Origin: Dryomyza anilis
Lineage: Eukaryota; Arthropoda; Insecta; Diptera; Dryomyzidae
Direction of reading: 5' to 3'
Assembly: GCA_951804985.1 (NCBI GenBank)
Contig: OX638136.1
Location: forward strand, 6,947,852 to 7,011,851
Length of the DNA: 64,000 nt
In this document: positions 10,191-22,119 of the stretch, piece by piece
Numbering within the stretch: the first letter of the stretch is position 1
How the letters are laid out: each line of letters begins with the position of its first letter
Position numbers and translations under genes: made by a program
Notes under the pieces: model-generated
Seen by the model: only the letters and a program-made list of their open reading frames with translations
Told to the model about the DNA's origin: nothing
The model's database searches: none

Positions 10191-10361
10191 GATTGCACGA
10201 GTTTCATCAGATAATCAGAATACCAAGACTGATATTCATGATTCGAGCCATCTATGTCATCGTCAGAATCAAATTCAAAGATTAGTTGGTGCTGAGAAGT
10301 TGCGAGTTATCGATAAAAGAATGTAAAAAAATATAATTAAAAAATAAAATAAATCCCTTAC

Positions 10362-10440
10362 ATCCATGGCCATCTCAATGTTCTTCTGTTCGCGCCATCG
10401 TGTAGCATGGGCGCTACTATTTTGCACCACACCCAGATCA
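10362..10440 (-). pseudogene. Unassigned exon fragment with splice donor
   Basis: The minus strand reads DLGVVQNSSAHATRWREQKN and then IEMAMD, immediately followed by the donor GTAAGG. The non-repetitive, codon-like composition and the good donor suggest a former exon. I do not recognise the gene. Up to 10560 nothing else is seen. Confidence 0.3.
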
Positions 10441-10569
10441 CATGAAAACAGCAAACATATTGCACCAAAACAAATTGTTATAAAATTTTAATTTTTGACT
10501 TTCTTATTGAAAATTATCTAATATATTCGTACCATTATAGTTCGAATTAATATATTCCGTCTGTTTGGT

Positions 10570-11437
10570 TAATGCCAAAATACGACATTGAATATATTTC
10601 TCAAGAGAATACGTATTTTTTCATTATTCTCAATTCGAACTATTTCTGAAAGAGCTATATTAGAAAAGAAATCACAACCAACAGTGATTTCTAATCTTTC
10701 TTTCAGCGTCACCAAGGGATGTTGATGCATTTCGTTTATCACATTCATTACATTACATTAGTCCGAATCTCGGATTGTTCTTTCATAGTAAAATTATTTG
10801 AAGTAATAAATTTAGCTATGCAGTTCAATCCGTGAACTAAATACTCAGGAACATGAAATGCATCATAATCATAATTATTTCTTTCTCCTTGGTCTTGTTG
10901 ATTGACACGTGGAGATGGCTCATTGGCCGAATTATTAATTTCATTCATTGTTTCTCCTTGGTCTTGTTGGTTGACACGTGGAGATGGCTCATTGGCCGAA
11001 TTATTAATTTCATTCATTGTTTCTCCTTGGTCTTGTTGGTTGACACGTGGAGATGGCTCATTGGCCAAATTATTAATTTCATTCATTGTTTCTCCTTGGT
11101 CTTGTTGGTTGACACGTGGAGATGGCTCATTGGCCGAATTAATAATTTCATTCATTGTTTCTCCTTGGTCTTGTTGGTTGACACGTGGAGATGGCTCATT
11201 GGCCGAATTAATAACTTCATTCATTGTTTCTCCTTGGTTTTGTTGGTTGACACGTGGAGATGGCTCATTGGCCGAATTAATAATTTCATTCATTGTTTCT
11301 CCTTGGTCTTGTTGTGAAACATTTGGAGATGGCTCATTGGCCTGTTCAAAAATTGAGTCTTCATCACTCAAATCAATAATTATGATTGATTTCGTTATTA
11401 TGAGATAGTTTTTCTTTCTTAATCTCTTTAATAACAT
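10570..11437 (-). CDS. Unrecognised protein with SIM-like motif and seven 23-residue repeats
   Basis: Starts at ATG 11437-11435. The N-terminus is basic (LLKRLRKKNYL) and is followed by SIIIIDLSDEDS, which has the form of a SUMO-interaction motif: a run of Ile/Leu followed by Ser and acidic residues. Then come about seven copies of a 23-residue unit with core NEPSPRVNQQDQGETMNE (69-bp DNA repeat, 10880-11345), likely disordered and with SP sites that could be phosphorylated. A non-repetitive tail (YDYDAFHVPEYLVHGLN) ends at a stop at 10748-10750. Directly after the stop, another frame stays open for about 55 residues (NEMHQHPLVTLKERLEI) down to about 10570, joined through a CATTA micro-repeat at 10742-10758 that is a likely slippage site. 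It resembles no family I know. It may be a host gene or part of a transposon. Confidence 0.5.
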
Positions 11438-11439
11438 AT

Positions 11440-12330
11440 GTCAACTTTTTTTTTGTTTTTGATAAATTCATAAACTTCAACAATTTTACAAAATCCCTGG
11501 TGACGAATATTCTTTCACTAATTCATTTAATTTTGGTGTTATACAGTCAATGTCCATTCTTAAATCTTTAGCAATTTTTGCTATAAGAGAAATTTTCATA
11601 TTTTCATTATAAAAATTTGGATCATTTAGATCCCAAAGAGCTGGACTTTTTTTGTATAAAAAAATTAATCTGGTTAATTATTTCTTTTTAGATTGTGATA
11701 AGCAAAAATTTGTTAAGAAAATATTTATCATGAAGGATAATATTTTAGTTTGTGGTTTAAACAAGTATCGGCATTTTGGAACCATCTAGGTGTCCGCCGT
11801 ATATATTGAGAAATTATTTTTTCTTTAATCTTACAAATCTTTGGGTCACTAATACATATGTTCATACATATTTCGTAGTGTTCTCTGCATATTTAGAAAA
11901 ATATGTCTGATGGATTTATTAATTTAGTTCTTTCTAAATTTTTTCTTATCTTTATAAACAATTCTGAATTTAAATTCATTTCATTGTCAATTTTGATCAT
12001 ATTGAGGCGACAACTTGAACAATCTAGTTCGAATATCACCATTTCAAATGCGTATCCCACAATATAACGTATTGTGCAAACAGTTGCATCAAATTGGTCG
12101 GAGTATAACTGATGTGGTTTATCAGATATTTCCTCATCAATGTTCATTGTACTTAATGAACATGAACCTGAAAAGTTTAAAGTTTCTTTTTTTTTTGTTG
12201 GACATAACTTGTCCAAACATTTTTCTGATATCATATGCAGTTATATTTTTTTTGAAATTTGATTTTAATTTTTTAAATGCTTCTTCCAATATATTTTGGT
12301 TGAAGCGATCAATTTCTACATACTACTTAT
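11440..12330 (-). pseudogene. Degenerate transposase-like remnant, possibly P-element-like
   Basis: Minus-strand open piece 12234-11893 encodes a region with CTIRYIVGYAFEMV, CSSC and NLERTKLINPSDIFF. The order of a hydrophobic GY segment, a CxxC pair and a final helix ending near PS-I is reminiscent of the C-terminal part of P-element/THAP9-like transposases. Upstream, to 12330, AFKKLKSNFKKN-like codons are found; downstream, to 11440, short open pieces are separated by stops. It is badly decayed and AT-rich. hAT or another superfamily is also possible. It may be related to the adjacent repeat gene at 10570-11437, which has the same strand. Confidence 0.3.
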
Positions 12331-12399
12331 TTTCCTTGAATAATTCTGTAAGACCTATAAAGGTCCAAATTATGCCATCAATGCAATTTAATTAAATTT

Positions 12400-12900
12400 A
12401 AATTATGTATGTATCCGAAAAAAGAGAAAATTCGAAATTGTTATACGTTGGTCCGATAAGAATGTGAAAACCGAATCAAATATATATCAATACGTACACG
12501 AAAATTTTCAATTTTAATAGCGAAAATGCAGTTTTAATAATAATAACCGAAAAAAAAACACGAAAATGCAAGATTTGATATAGAAATATATGAAAAGTTA
12601 ATATAGAGAAGTTAATATAGAAAAAATACGAAATTAGATATAGAAAATGTGAAATTTAATATATAAAATAGAAAAATGCGGAATTTTGAATATATAATGC
12701 GAGATTTTTGATAATAAAAACTTTAAATATAGAAAAATGCGAAAAATGCGGAATTTTGAATATATAACAATAATTTAATGCGAGATTTTTGATAACGAAA
12801 ACCAATAAATCCGAACAAATGCGAAATGTGTATAATTGCGTGATGTAGGAGGATGTAAATGTTAATATAGAATATAGTATGTGTTGACCCGATTAGATTG
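12400..12900. repeat. Degenerate AT-rich tandem repeats with AAAAATGCG core
   Basis: Phrases AGAAAAATGCGGAATTTTGA and ATGCGAGATTTTTGATAA recur; the clearest copies are 12665-12720 and 12726-12801. No coding content. Confidence 0.6.
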
Positions 12901-14459
12901 TAACCGAGTACATCGTATGAAACCATTTCAAACGAATTTTACGTTTGAAAACATTTCAAACGCCTTAAGAAATTCCGAAAAATCCCTCCCTTGTGTTACC
13001 CGTATTGAAATTGTATTGAAATATACATTTATCAAGGGAAACGTACCAATAGATTAGGTTACGCGTATTCTTTAAAGCATTCCTAAAATGCATTCATTAG
13101 ATTGCGCATGTAAATTCCGTTTAAACATGCAATTACATCCAATAAACCATTCAAAAATGCCTACATCTGTATTTCCCATCATAATACTGTTATTCCAACA
13201 GATAATGGGAACATTAAAACGGTGTCAAACATATAATTGCATGGATAACTTAAATTAATTAACCTAGCTAAGATATATCTTCGGTGAATTATAATTATAT
13301 GCATGTGCACAAATTCGTTGAAATGTCCCACCGGTGTCCGTTAGTTTTTCAGTATAAACAGATGGCAGACAAACAAATTTTATATGTTTCTCCAATATAT
13401 AGATGGTCAGAAGCAAAAATACTCCAAAGAAATATAAGTAGAAATTCAACCCAACGAAATAAAAGAAATGCACACATTGTCTAAGAACAAATACAACGGT
13501 GTCCAAAAGTAAAATTTTAAATAAAACAAAATAATTTTTTTTTTATAACTTTAGTTATAATATTATAACAGATTGATCTGTTATCGTATTAAATAGCTGT
13601 TTTTGGAAAAAAAATTATAAATTTTATATGTTTCTCCAGTTCGGATAATATTTAAATTATATATGTTTCTCCAGTTCGGATATTATTCAACATAAATAAA
13701 CTTTTTGCATTTAAAATATTATGTCAAAATATGTAAGGAAAAATTTTAATAATTGTAAAACGAAACGGCTAATCAAATTGCCGTGAACGGTATTGGATAA
13801 TAAATAGTAATAAATAAATAAATATTAATAATGAATGAATATAAATCAAGAATAATAGAATAATAAGATTACGCATTGCGCAGACAAATTTCATAATTTA
13901 CAAATATTTATTTAATTGAAATTTTGTTTTTGAAAATATTTTTGCCAAAAAACATTGGTGGGTAGCAGGCTTCCGGCAGTTTCTTCATTGGATTCATCAA
14001 CTATCGTGCTGATCAAGACATTTCTACACATGGACATGGGTGGAAGGCTAATTTAAATTTAAAATCTAAAATATAGTGGGACCAGAGCGACATAAATGCT
14101 TTTGTATTATTTTGTTTTTAGCGCATTTCAATGCTGGTTTCTTATTTTTAATTTGTGGTGGCCGATTAAGAGCTGTTTGGTTAACATATCTATTAGTCAA
14201 ATGCAATTATATCAAAAATTAAATATGTTGTTTTCTTTCCAACAACATCTGACACAATGAAAAAATTACAGTTGTCAAAAAAAATACTACGTACATGCGC
14301 AAAAGATTGAAGTTTTCATCAACGTTCTGCGCAATCTTTGTTTCTATTATTCTTGAATATAAATCATATTTTGTAATTATTGTAATATGCAAGTTATAAT
14401 AATATATATTTTCAGGTGAGGTAAAATCGCAATTTCATGTATATTGTCCATTATACATC
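12901..14459. other. AT-rich region without supported genes
   Basis: A direct repeat of about 34 bases with core TATGTTTCTCCAGTTCGGAT lies at 13625-13685. A short (AATA)n stretch is at 13795-13830. Near 13965-14065 there is a G+C-richer patch open on the minus strand (SLPPMSMCRNVLI), possibly a fragment of a coding sequence that I cannot assign. Otherwise nothing is recognisable. Confidence 0.4.
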
Positions 14460-14630
14460 GTTTCCATGCTATCTTTCGCCATCACTAGTCATCTCTATTT
14501 CGTTGTGATACCTAGTGATAGCAAAAGTTCAAATGTTTCAACTTTCTCTATCTTTCGTTATTCCCCCCATGTTATTAGACGGCGAGATACTGATGACGAG
14601 TGACAGCGAAAGATAGTAGCATGGAAACCA
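14460..14630. mobile_element. MITE with about 35-bp terminal inverted repeats
   Basis: The left end GTTTCCATGCTATCTTTCGC pairs with the right end, whose reverse complement reads GTTTCCATGCTACTATCTTT; the match continues through CACT-GTCATC with a three-base offset. About 170 bp in total with no coding capacity. The target duplication is unclear. Confidence 0.75.
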
Positions 14631-15422
14631 TGTCTTAAGGAAAAACGTAATAAAACATGAACGAAATATACGATTTAAAGTGGGAGAGGTCAACGAAAAC
14701 TATATATTGATGTTCTCCTATGTCTATAATATATACAAATATATATATATTTTTCAAATATTAACGAAACCTGTGCAGAGGATTCGTATTTCGTTTTGGT
14801 GTGATGAATTTTAATTGTGGTATGTTTATTATATTTTTACGGCAAAAAATCAAAAAATAACGGTTATTTTAAATTTTTATGTTTGCTTGCTCAGCAATAA
14901 AAATCAAATTTCAATTTTTACTTTAAAAAATCAAAAATAAAAATTAAAAATTTATTTTTATTTTTTTATGGTCATTTTTTTCTGGTCAATAACGATTATT
15001 TTGTGATTTATACTTTTTTACTCAAAAATAAAAATTAGGGTGCGGGGCGTTATGCCTAATTTGTTGTGCAGAAAAAATAATGTTCTTGCCAAGGAAACGA
15101 TAGACTCTAAGACTAATATAACAAAATAAGTATATATCATTTCTGCATTTAAATATTTTTATAAGCGCCACTGATTTTGTGATAGCAATTAATAAAAAAA
15201 CTCACCTTACGCAATATACTAGACTATTTCAAATAATAATGGGAAATTGTTATTTGTAGTGATCGTACTCTTTTGATCTTGATGGTACATAATGAGATAT
15301 AGGTCATACGGTGCAAATTTATAACAGCTTTCAACTAATATTTTGAAATTGAAATTTCATTGAGGGTCGTACGTGCCATGATTAAAAAATACAGACATTT
15401 TAAAAATGGGAAAAAATGGCTG
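14631..15422. other. AT-rich spacer
   Basis: Only A/T-rich low-complexity sequence is seen, including a loosely repeated TCAAAAATAAAAATT phrase around 14870-15030. No gene or repeat boundary is supported. Confidence 0.4.
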
Positions 15423-15425
15423 AGG

Positions 15426-16621
15426 GCCCTATTATGATTAGCGAAGCGAATGGTTTTGGCGAAGCGAACGTCCAAAAAGCTATTACGGCGTACATTCGCC
15501 AGACTTCATTCGCCAAAAAACGGGAAAAGTCAAGCGAACGTAAAAAAACATGCAACACTCTACCGATTTTCATTCGCTTCAAGTGTCAAAATCAAGCGAA
15601 TCAACAGTACATGTGACGAAACGGCGTACGTATCTTTATCTATTGTTTTTCAGTTTTTCTTTTGATTTTTCATTTCTTTTTCTTCTGTGCTTTTGTTTAT
15701 TAGGTTTTTTCTGATTTTCAATTTTTTTTATCCTTAGTTTTTCGAAAAGATTGTCTATAATTTTGAGTTTTTGTGGCCTAACTAATAAACGTAAAAAAAC
15801 AATTTTTTTCACACTTTTTATTTTGATTTTAAACTTAACACTAATAAAAAAATGTCTGGAACTGCTCCGACTGCTGCTGAGGATGCAGCTTAGTTCATCG
15901 CGCGAAGTTATTTGTGCCACAGATGAATGCCTCGGAGGACAGACCACCATCACTGTAACTTATTGTAGTCTTCCTCCTCGTCGTCGCTCCAGCTTTCTGC
16001 ACACCGCATTGGCTTCTGTTTAACGCGCTCTTCTTTGATTGCGTTGGGCCCATCGTTTTTTTGGAACATTTTTATTTTTTTTCTAAACAAGTAAATTCAC
16101 AGCAGCTGTTTTGAAACTCTAGGGTTTCTTTAAATTAAAATAAAAGAAGTATTGCTCCAAATATAAAAACTACTTTTAAAAAAAAAAAGTATTAATTTTT
16201 ATGTAAAAATTATTCCAATATTAAAATTTAAAAACATATTTTACTGTAAATTTTAACTAATTTGAATTGTTCCGAAGTTTATTTGGATACTTTTTAATCT
16301 TTTATAGACAAAAAATAACAAAAAACCGAAAAAGTATTATTGTTCTGAATCGAGTCAACGTTTTTTAAACCATAAATAATATTAAATGGGTTTTTAATTA
16401 AAAAAAATAGATATTAAGATAAAATAGTATCTGTTCTAAAAAAAAAGGCAGTACTAAAAGCACGCAACATGATACTATTTTTTTCAACTCTGAATTGTGT
16501 CATTTTATCCGTCAATGTTGTAAGTGTTGCTCACTTTTGAAACCATAAAAATTAGTACATTCGCCAGCCAAATTGCGTTCGCTTCGCCAAGTACATTCGC
16601 TTCGCTAATCATAATAGGCCC
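15426..16621. mobile_element. Non-autonomous TIR element, about 1.2 kb
   Basis: The left end contains TATTATGATTAGCGAAGCGA, and exactly this sequence recurs in inverted form at the right end (about 16590-16620), preceded by GGGCC or GGGGCC. Subterminal copies of GCGAAGCGAA and its complement TTCGCTTCGC occur inside both ends, probably transposase binding sites. TTA follows the right end and TGA precedes the left; a TWA duplication, typical of PIF/Harbinger, may have mutated. Open frames inside (15416-16023) have no protein family resemblance. Confidence 0.75.
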
Positions 16622-16673
16622 CTTACATTTTTAATTTATAAAGATATAATAATTTATACATGTTATTTAATAT

Positions 16674-17979
16674 TTACGATGCATTCGTTGCGTTTGTGGT
16701 GACATCATGAGACCTTTTCATATGGCTAACAAACATGTTCTCCTCGTTTGTTTTATAATTGCATATAGTGCAATTATATTTCATTCCTGAATGAATTTTG
16801 AAATGCAAATTTAAGTCATCCCTTTTTTTAAATGTAGCATTGCATACAGAACATTTATATTCTACGTCTACTCTGAAAATATATATAAAAAAATAAATAA
16901 ACCGTTAACCTTGGCTCCTTAGTAAGCGACACTGGTGAAAGTTTCCCTTGTATGGATCCCTCTTCCGCAGGACGGCAAAATGTTCTCTCATTCGCCCTAT
17001 AGTTACAAAAAGTATCTTCTAGAACGCTTTCGTGTTGGTTAATTTATATATTTATTTTACATATTTTAATAATATAATAGTTTGGCGCTACAGTCCTGTA
17101 TATAACTTCGGCCGAGCTCTCTCACCATTTTGAGCTGTGCGTGTTATATTTGTACTCAAAGTGGTGGGACCTACAGTTTATTGCCGAATCCGAACGGCGG
17201 GTGAGAGCTTAGAAAAACAATAATTTATACTATTAAAATTGGTCAATAGGATGCGTCCCATTAATTCAGTAATATTGGAACTGTTAATACAATATTTTGT
17301 TGTACCATCAATTTTATAATGTGCTCCTTTAATAACACAAAGCAAAACCTGTAAATATTTTATGATACAAATTATTAATTTTATAGTATTGTCAAATCTA
17401 ATTTTCCCAATAATTCATTAAAACAAAAGTGGATTTTAGTTAACTTTATGTAAAAGTTAACTAAAAAGAAAAAACTATTAATTCATGAACCATAAGATTA
17501 ATGGTCGTACCATTAAGTACTTAATGGGACAATTTCTTCTGAGTGTAGTATTATAGTTGAGGAAAACTCACAGGAATATCTTGAAAATACACATTGCATA
17601 GCGGGAATTTTGAATTTATGATAACAGGCAGACTTTGCTCACACGTGTTTGGCTACCATATACCTAGCCTGCCATTTCCCTACCAATTTTGTTTTCATGC
17701 TATAGCAGGGAACTATCAGCTTTTTTCAACATTCCCATAAGAATATAAGTTTTTAAAAATACTTGTAAAATATAATGAAATATAACTTACGTTTCATCTG
17801 GATAAATATTATCATGATATTTTTTCATATGTTTTTTGAAATTTTCATTGAACATATTCGAATATTGGCAATGTTGGCATTTATACATAACTCCTGAGTG
17901 CCCTCTGAAGTGACGATTCAATTCTGATTTTCTTTTATAGTTTCTTTCACAAAGTGAACATTGAAACCTGTTGTCGTTT
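16674..17979 (-). CDS. C2H2 zinc-finger protein, two 3' exons with two fingers each
   Basis: Exon 17979-17791 (acceptor AAATTTAG, donor GTAAGT) encodes CSLCERNYKRKSELNRHFRG with an H-x3-H ending, then CQHCQYSNMFNENFKKHMKK. Exon 16872-16674 (acceptor ATTTTCAG, stop TAA) encodes CSVCNATFKKRDDLNLHFKI and CTICNYKTNEENMFVSHMKR. The phases agree, giving four C2H2 fingers in about 128 residues. All zinc ligands are intact, so the protein piece could still fold and bind nucleic acid. The 918-bp intron (17790-16873) contains no other gene. No upstream exon could be recognised; the reading frame before 17979 is unknown, so the gene is incomplete here. Alternating classic and shortened fingers is common in arthropod regulatory proteins. 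Which one is unknown. Confidence 0.6.
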
Positions 17980-18617
17980 CTAAATTTGAAAATAAAGAAA
18001 ATCAGATAATTATTATTTAAATGATAAAATAAAAGAAAATAAAGATAATTTACAAATTAATACATTGATTGAACAAAATTATATTTTTAAATTTTAGAAA
18101 CACAGTAAATAAGTAAAATTAGTAAGTACACCCAAAGAACGGTTGGGGCAACCGTCTTTTTTTGCCAACCGATTTAATTTGTTATGTCAACATTCGCCTG
18201 ATTCAGTTGTTGGAATACCGCGTATCAGTTCACACAACTAATGAATACAATTGACACAACCAATTTGTTTAGTTGTAGTAGCCAATTTAATTATCTGAAA
18301 TCGGCCATTTTACCTCGCCCTAGCACTCCAACGTGTTGAAAACTAGAAATCAGCGTCACAACAGCGTTCCTGAGATCGAACATTGCCGACGATTCGTTGT
18401 GCTGCTAGGAGCGCTAGGGCTGCATATAGAAGTACAACATATAGAAACAAAATCGCAAAAACTCTGTAGAATAGTGAGTCTCTTGTTGAAGAAAATAAAT
18501 TTTGGCATCAAAGAACTTAACAGTAACAACGAATAAGACTATAAATAAATCTAACGAGACTTAAAACTCAACAAATATTAATGCAGATTAATAAATTTAT
18601 AAATAATGCTGATTAAT
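17980..18617. other. Spacer with no supported gene
   Basis: Contains a GGTTGGGGCAACCG hairpin at about 18140-18153 and several CAACTAA/TTAGTTG words up to 18290, which hint at an unidentified short element. An open frame at 18333-18536 has no family resemblance and a non-conserved look. Nothing else is seen. Confidence 0.35.
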
Positions 18618-18687
18618 AAAGTTTGCGTAGTCTATTTAGATGACATTCTAATATTCAGCACTTCTTTGCAGGAACATGTAATTAATT
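18618..18687 (+). pseudogene. Reverse-transcriptase active-site fragment (YLDD)
   Basis: A 70-bp piece encodes VCVVYLDDILIFSTSLQEHV, the catalytic YxDD segment of Gypsy-type (Metaviridae-like) reverse transcriptase. It is cut off on the right by the R1 repeat. The Tyr-Leu-Asp-Asp box differs from the YMDD and YVDD of the two complete elements in this window, so it comes from a third lineage. Confidence 0.75.
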
Positions 18688-19138
18688 TAAAACCAGTTGG
18701 GAAGGTTAGATCACATGGGAAATTTTAAAGTAGGTGTAATTATGATAGTTAGGATTGTCAAAATTATAGTCGGTCTAAGTCGATTATAAATACCCTACAC
18801 ATATGTGTGGTTACTATTCAAAGTGGTATATAGGTCACCAGGGTATACAAATCCTGAAAATAACTACAAACATTCAATCGCTGAAGAATTTCCATTCATT
18901 TGATCCATATTTACAAATGTGTAGGTGTACCGAATTTCAATTTTTTTTTTTGTGAACCACAAGTCTTTTTGCCGGAAAACATTATTATAATGTATTTGAG
19001 CATGATATCAATATATATTTGACCAAAAAAACTTATCTAAGCACGTATACATAAAAATTGATCTTTATATGTACATTTTATATGAGCTATTTGAACATAC
19101 GTGGTCGGATCATAGGTCACAATGGACCGATCTCGCCA
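18688..19138 (+). repeat. R1 repeat, 5' part
   Basis: Begins AACCAGTTGGGAAGGTTAG like the complete copy at 3369 and stops after GGACCGATCTCGCC. About 60% of the element is present. Confidence 0.8.
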
Positions 19139-19214
19139 TGTGCGTCTCTTTTCTTAAGAAATTACATTTATCAATCTGTATTTTAAGACAAGCACTTTTT
19201 AATTTTTCAAATAC

Positions 19215-19512
19215 TTTTTATACCCTACACTAAGAGTGAAAGGGTATATTCAGTTTGGTACGCCGTTTGTAACACCCAGAAGGAAGCATCTCCGGTATGG
19301 AAAAGTATATATATTCTTGATCAGCATGACCTCCTGAGTCGATTTAGCGATGTCCGTCTGTCTGCTGAAATCCCTACTACTTAAACAATTGAAGAGTTAG
19401 ATAAATGAAACTCACCTACGCTGTATGTGCGAAAAATTAGGCATATCGGTCCATTGTGACCTGTGATCTGACCATTTATATTCAAATAACTCATATAAAA
19501 TTTACTTTTACA
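19215..19512 (-). repeat. R1 repeat, 3' part in inverse orientation
   Basis: Begins TATACCCTACACTAAGAGTG, the inverted 3' end of R1. Together with the plus-strand copy at 18688-19138 it makes a tail-to-tail pair separated by 76 bases. Confidence 0.8.
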
Positions 19513-20335
19513 GTTAAACTCGAATTAGTCTTGATAATTGAAAGAATTAAAAAATGCGTTTACAGTTTTTTAGAAAACTCAATATGTAAGGGACTTTTTT
19601 TAAATTCTAAAAAGAGCATGAAATATCAATTTTCTTAAAAACATTACGTAATAGACAAAAACTGAGTATGAAGTCAAAATCTGCATTATATAGAATTGAA
19701 GTAGGGGATGTCCATGGCAAATATTTTTTCTTATTCAGTAGTGTTATAGTCGTCAGAGTGTGGGCGTGATTAGACAGTGTGCAAACTTTTTTTGTTTTTT
19801 GTTGCACGGTGTAATAAATTGTTACATTTATTTTACATTTTTTTAATATTGTCCATTTTATTGAATTAATATATAGGAAATAAAAAATATTGATGAAATT
19901 AAGTTATTAAGTTTAAAACAAGCGCTAATAGCATATGTTTTAAAGGACAATAATAGAATGTGAGTTAAAAAAATTTTAAATATAAAATTATTTTATTATT
20001 AAGTTAAAATCTGGAGTTTAACCAATTAATCGGCAAGATAGAAATAGTACGTTTTTATTATGAGAATTTTGGTTTTAGGGTAATTTTGATACGAGAAACA
20101 TGAATCCGAAGTCCATTTGACGTTTGATTTTTTGTGTTGTTTAGCCGCCAGATGCAAGAACGTATACAGAATGTTTCCACTAAACCCTACAGATGGTCTT
20201 GCCGATTAAAGGGTTAAATATAGTTTCAATTATACCATTTCATCTTAGTAATACAAATATATTGCAAGTGCTAATATAATCTTTTCTTCAAAACAATTTT
20301 AACATCAGCATTTGATTCCAATTCATTTTTATTTT
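19513..20335. other. Spacer without supported gene
   Basis: AT-rich, no family resemblance in any frame. Open frames 19456-19638 and 19607-19807 overlap each other on opposite strands and start at non-conserved positions. Confidence 0.35.
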
Positions 20336-20339
20336 TGTT

Positions 20340-21960
20340 TTAAGTCTAAAAAGAAACGACTTTATACAACTATCGCAGTCAATAGTTGAAATTTTTCCTA
20401 CGGAAATTAAAGAAACGTATTACGTTCCTTTTCAACGAGGGCATATCGCAAAAGGAAATCTATATGACGCATATAACAATTTAAGAGCACGCTTGAGTTC
20501 TGCCGGGTTGATTAAAAGGAGAGTTAAGGATCCCATTTAAACACGCATTTTAAAGAAGTAACTGATACCACACCTACATTTCAAGATACCCTAATTGCAA
20601 CCCCCATTAATAATAATCTTTTAGAAATCACTGATTCCTTTAATGCGACTCATATCAATACAATTACAAAAGAAAATACTACATATAGTACAATACCAAT
20701 TACCGATATTCGATTAGATTTACTGAAGCAAATTGAGAAAGCATATTGTTATGAATCTATTCCTCGAAATAAGTCTCATGATATTATAAAAGGTATCGTG
20801 AATTGTTTTAGAAATCATTTACTTTTACTAAAAAGTAAATTAAACGATACTAACGTAACAAAAGATGTGCTTGACTTTGTAGATCATCTGTGCAGAAGTA
20901 GTTCAGTTGAATCGGAATATAAAATTCTCACAGAACTTAAAAAAACCATTTTTTTTTTGTAGAAACTCAATTTATATCATTACATAAAGAAGTTCAAGAA
21001 GTTATTAGTTCAGATGATCAAGCTATATTTAAAACTTTAGATTTTAATATTGCATTGATGCCATTGCGGGTTCTATTTTCAATTTTATTTCAACAAACAA
21101 ATTTTTTGATTGAAGTTTTTTCGTACATGAATAGTTTGAATACACGTGATAGAGAGGTTACATATAATTTTATACAGAGTTCACTATGGAATGAAAAAAA
21201 AAGCAGTTTACTGAACCTAATGTACTTCTTTTACCTATTTTTGTTTATTTTGACGAATTTGAGCCAAATAACGTACTTGGATTACACGCTGGTTCACAGA
21301 AAATAGAAGGAGTATATATAAAAATCCCTTGTATTCCCGAATATCTGCAACCTAAACTTTCCCACATATTTGTAGCCATGTTGTGCTTTTCAGAGGACAG
21401 AAAAAAATATCATAATATGCAAAACTATGCCAATATTATTGAAAAAGTAGGCCCTCTAAAACAAATTTCTTCAATGAGATTTGAATCTGTTCATAAAATT
21501 TTAAAATCGATTAGCAATAGTTCTAATAATAAAATTAATATTTTTAAAACAATTTTTTTATATATGAAATGAAAATTTTAGATTTTTTAATGAACTATAA
21601 ATATAATGCCGGACCCTCAACAATAGTCAAGAATTCGAATAATCAGCACAAATATGGTATTTCAGATCCAACAAACTATGACTGTGTCCTTCCTTCAATA
21701 TCACAATTTACTATTAAAACCTGATATGGTTGAACATGTTGGGGAGTACGAAGATGAAATTCCTTTATACGGTATAATAACATATATATTTTTAGTTGGC
21801 CAATCTTATTGTTTAGGGATTCAAAGACTCTTAAATCACGGTTTTGATTCGCATTATCATTCTCGATTATGAAGATATTTTTTATTGTATAACTATTCAT
21901 GAATTAGAGTTAGAATATATTGGATATGTACTACCAAAAATAACATTAAATTTTTAAATT
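20340..21960 (+). pseudogene. Degenerate long coding region of unknown, probably transposon-derived family
   Basis: Successive plus-strand frames carry protein-like sequence broken by at least three shifts: YYVPFQRGHIAKGNLYDAYN (about 20430-20520), HTHFKEVTDTTPTFQ to YKILTELKKT (20555-20955), DFNIALMPLRVLFSILFQQT (from about 21040), then YFDEFEPNNVLGLHAG and IPCIPEYLQPKLSHIF (21240-21370), and FSEDRKKYHNMQNYANIIEK (about 21385-21445). The part YFDEFEPNNxLGxHAG followed by a YIxIPCxP segment resembles large uncharacterised proteins that occur in many copies in animal genomes and look like transposon products; I cannot name the superfamily. A tail to 21955 (CITIHELELEYIGYVLP) also looks coding. 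No terminal repeats were found. Confidence 0.5.
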
Positions 21961-22119
21961 AATATTTTTATAATGTAATATTAAAATAAAAAATGCTTTA
22001 AAAATATAATAAATTTATTTTTATACAATAAAAATATCAATATATATATATATAAATTGTGTAATTTGTATAACATTGAAAGACAGGCTACAGACAACAA
22101 TTTTAACCAATGTATTTTG

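Noticed and set aside
10853..11408. Two plus-strand open frames of 154 and 168 codons
   Set aside because: They are the antisense of the 69-bp repeats; the minus strand has the ATG, a non-repetitive N-terminus with a SIM-like motif and a non-repetitive C-terminus.
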